In this document: piece by piece, positions 5,796-5,821 of the stretch
Layout of the letters: the number at the start of each line of letters is the position of its first letter
How positions within the stretch are numbered: the first letter of the stretch is position 1
Source: JBEIUO01 sp964549785
GTDB taxonomy: Bacteria > Planctomycetota > Phycisphaerae > Phycisphaerales > UBA1924
Length of the DNA: 5,821 bases
Reading direction: 5' to 3'
NCBI GenBank assembly: GCA_964549785.1
Contig: CAZJXA010000217.1
Location: 1 to 5,821 of the forward strand
Notes under the pieces: generated by a model
The model's input: the letters and a program-made list of their open reading frames with translations, nothing else
Databases searched by the model: none
Told to the model about the DNA's origin: nothing
Program-made: the position numbers and the translations under genes

Positions 5796-5821
5796 GAAAG
5801 ATTCTCTCCTATCACCGCGAA
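5796..5821. other. Terminal 26 nt with no recognisable feature
   Basis: Short AT-richer stretch after the chimeric reading frame. No hairpin, repeat or gene start is visible. Confidence 0.5.

Overview
The window is GC-rich bacterial DNA, most likely from a planctomycete, and probably from a Phycisphaerae-like lineage. Three things suggest this. There is a secreted DUF1080 (3-keto-disaccharide hydrolase-type) protein. There is a membrane protein ending in a CxxCGYD...CPEC zinc ribbon. There is a secreted protein with an N-terminal FTYQGQL-type domain followed by collagen-like repeats. The placement is an inference from these families; no rRNA or marker phylogeny is available here.

Layout, left to right. 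(1) Positions 1-1219 hold the C-terminal half of a GH31 alpha-glucosidase-type hydrolase on the + strand. Its upstream part is broken: bases 1-54, read on the minus strand, encode the GH31 stretch that should lie just before the + strand part, so the gene is folded back or inverted at about 48-55. (2) 1413-2207 (+) is an exported DUF1080 protein. (3) 2251-3156 (+) is a multi-pass membrane protein with a C-terminal zinc ribbon, 43 nt downstream and possibly co-transcribed with (2). (4) 3227-5041 (-) is a 604-residue exported collagen-like fibre protein, convergent with (3). (5) 5169-5795 (+) begins as the octanoyltransferase gene lipB. It switches in frame, at a GVWV stretch near 5628-5639, into the C-terminus of an SMP-30/gluconolactonase-type protein. 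The 127-nt divergent gap between (4) and (5) holds a promoter-like element and a 16-bp palindrome.

The GH31 and DUF1080 genes fit a theme of extracytoplasmic or saccharide breakdown, the fibre protein is probably a surface structure, and lipB is housekeeping. No coherent new multi-gene system is visible. The strongest unusual signals are the two end junctions: an inversion inside GH31 on the left and a LipB/SMP-30 chimera on the right. Both fall at short shared sequences. Template-switch or assembly chimerism is the simplest explanation, and real rearrangement is the alternative. The 3.8 kb between the junction-bearing genes looks intact.
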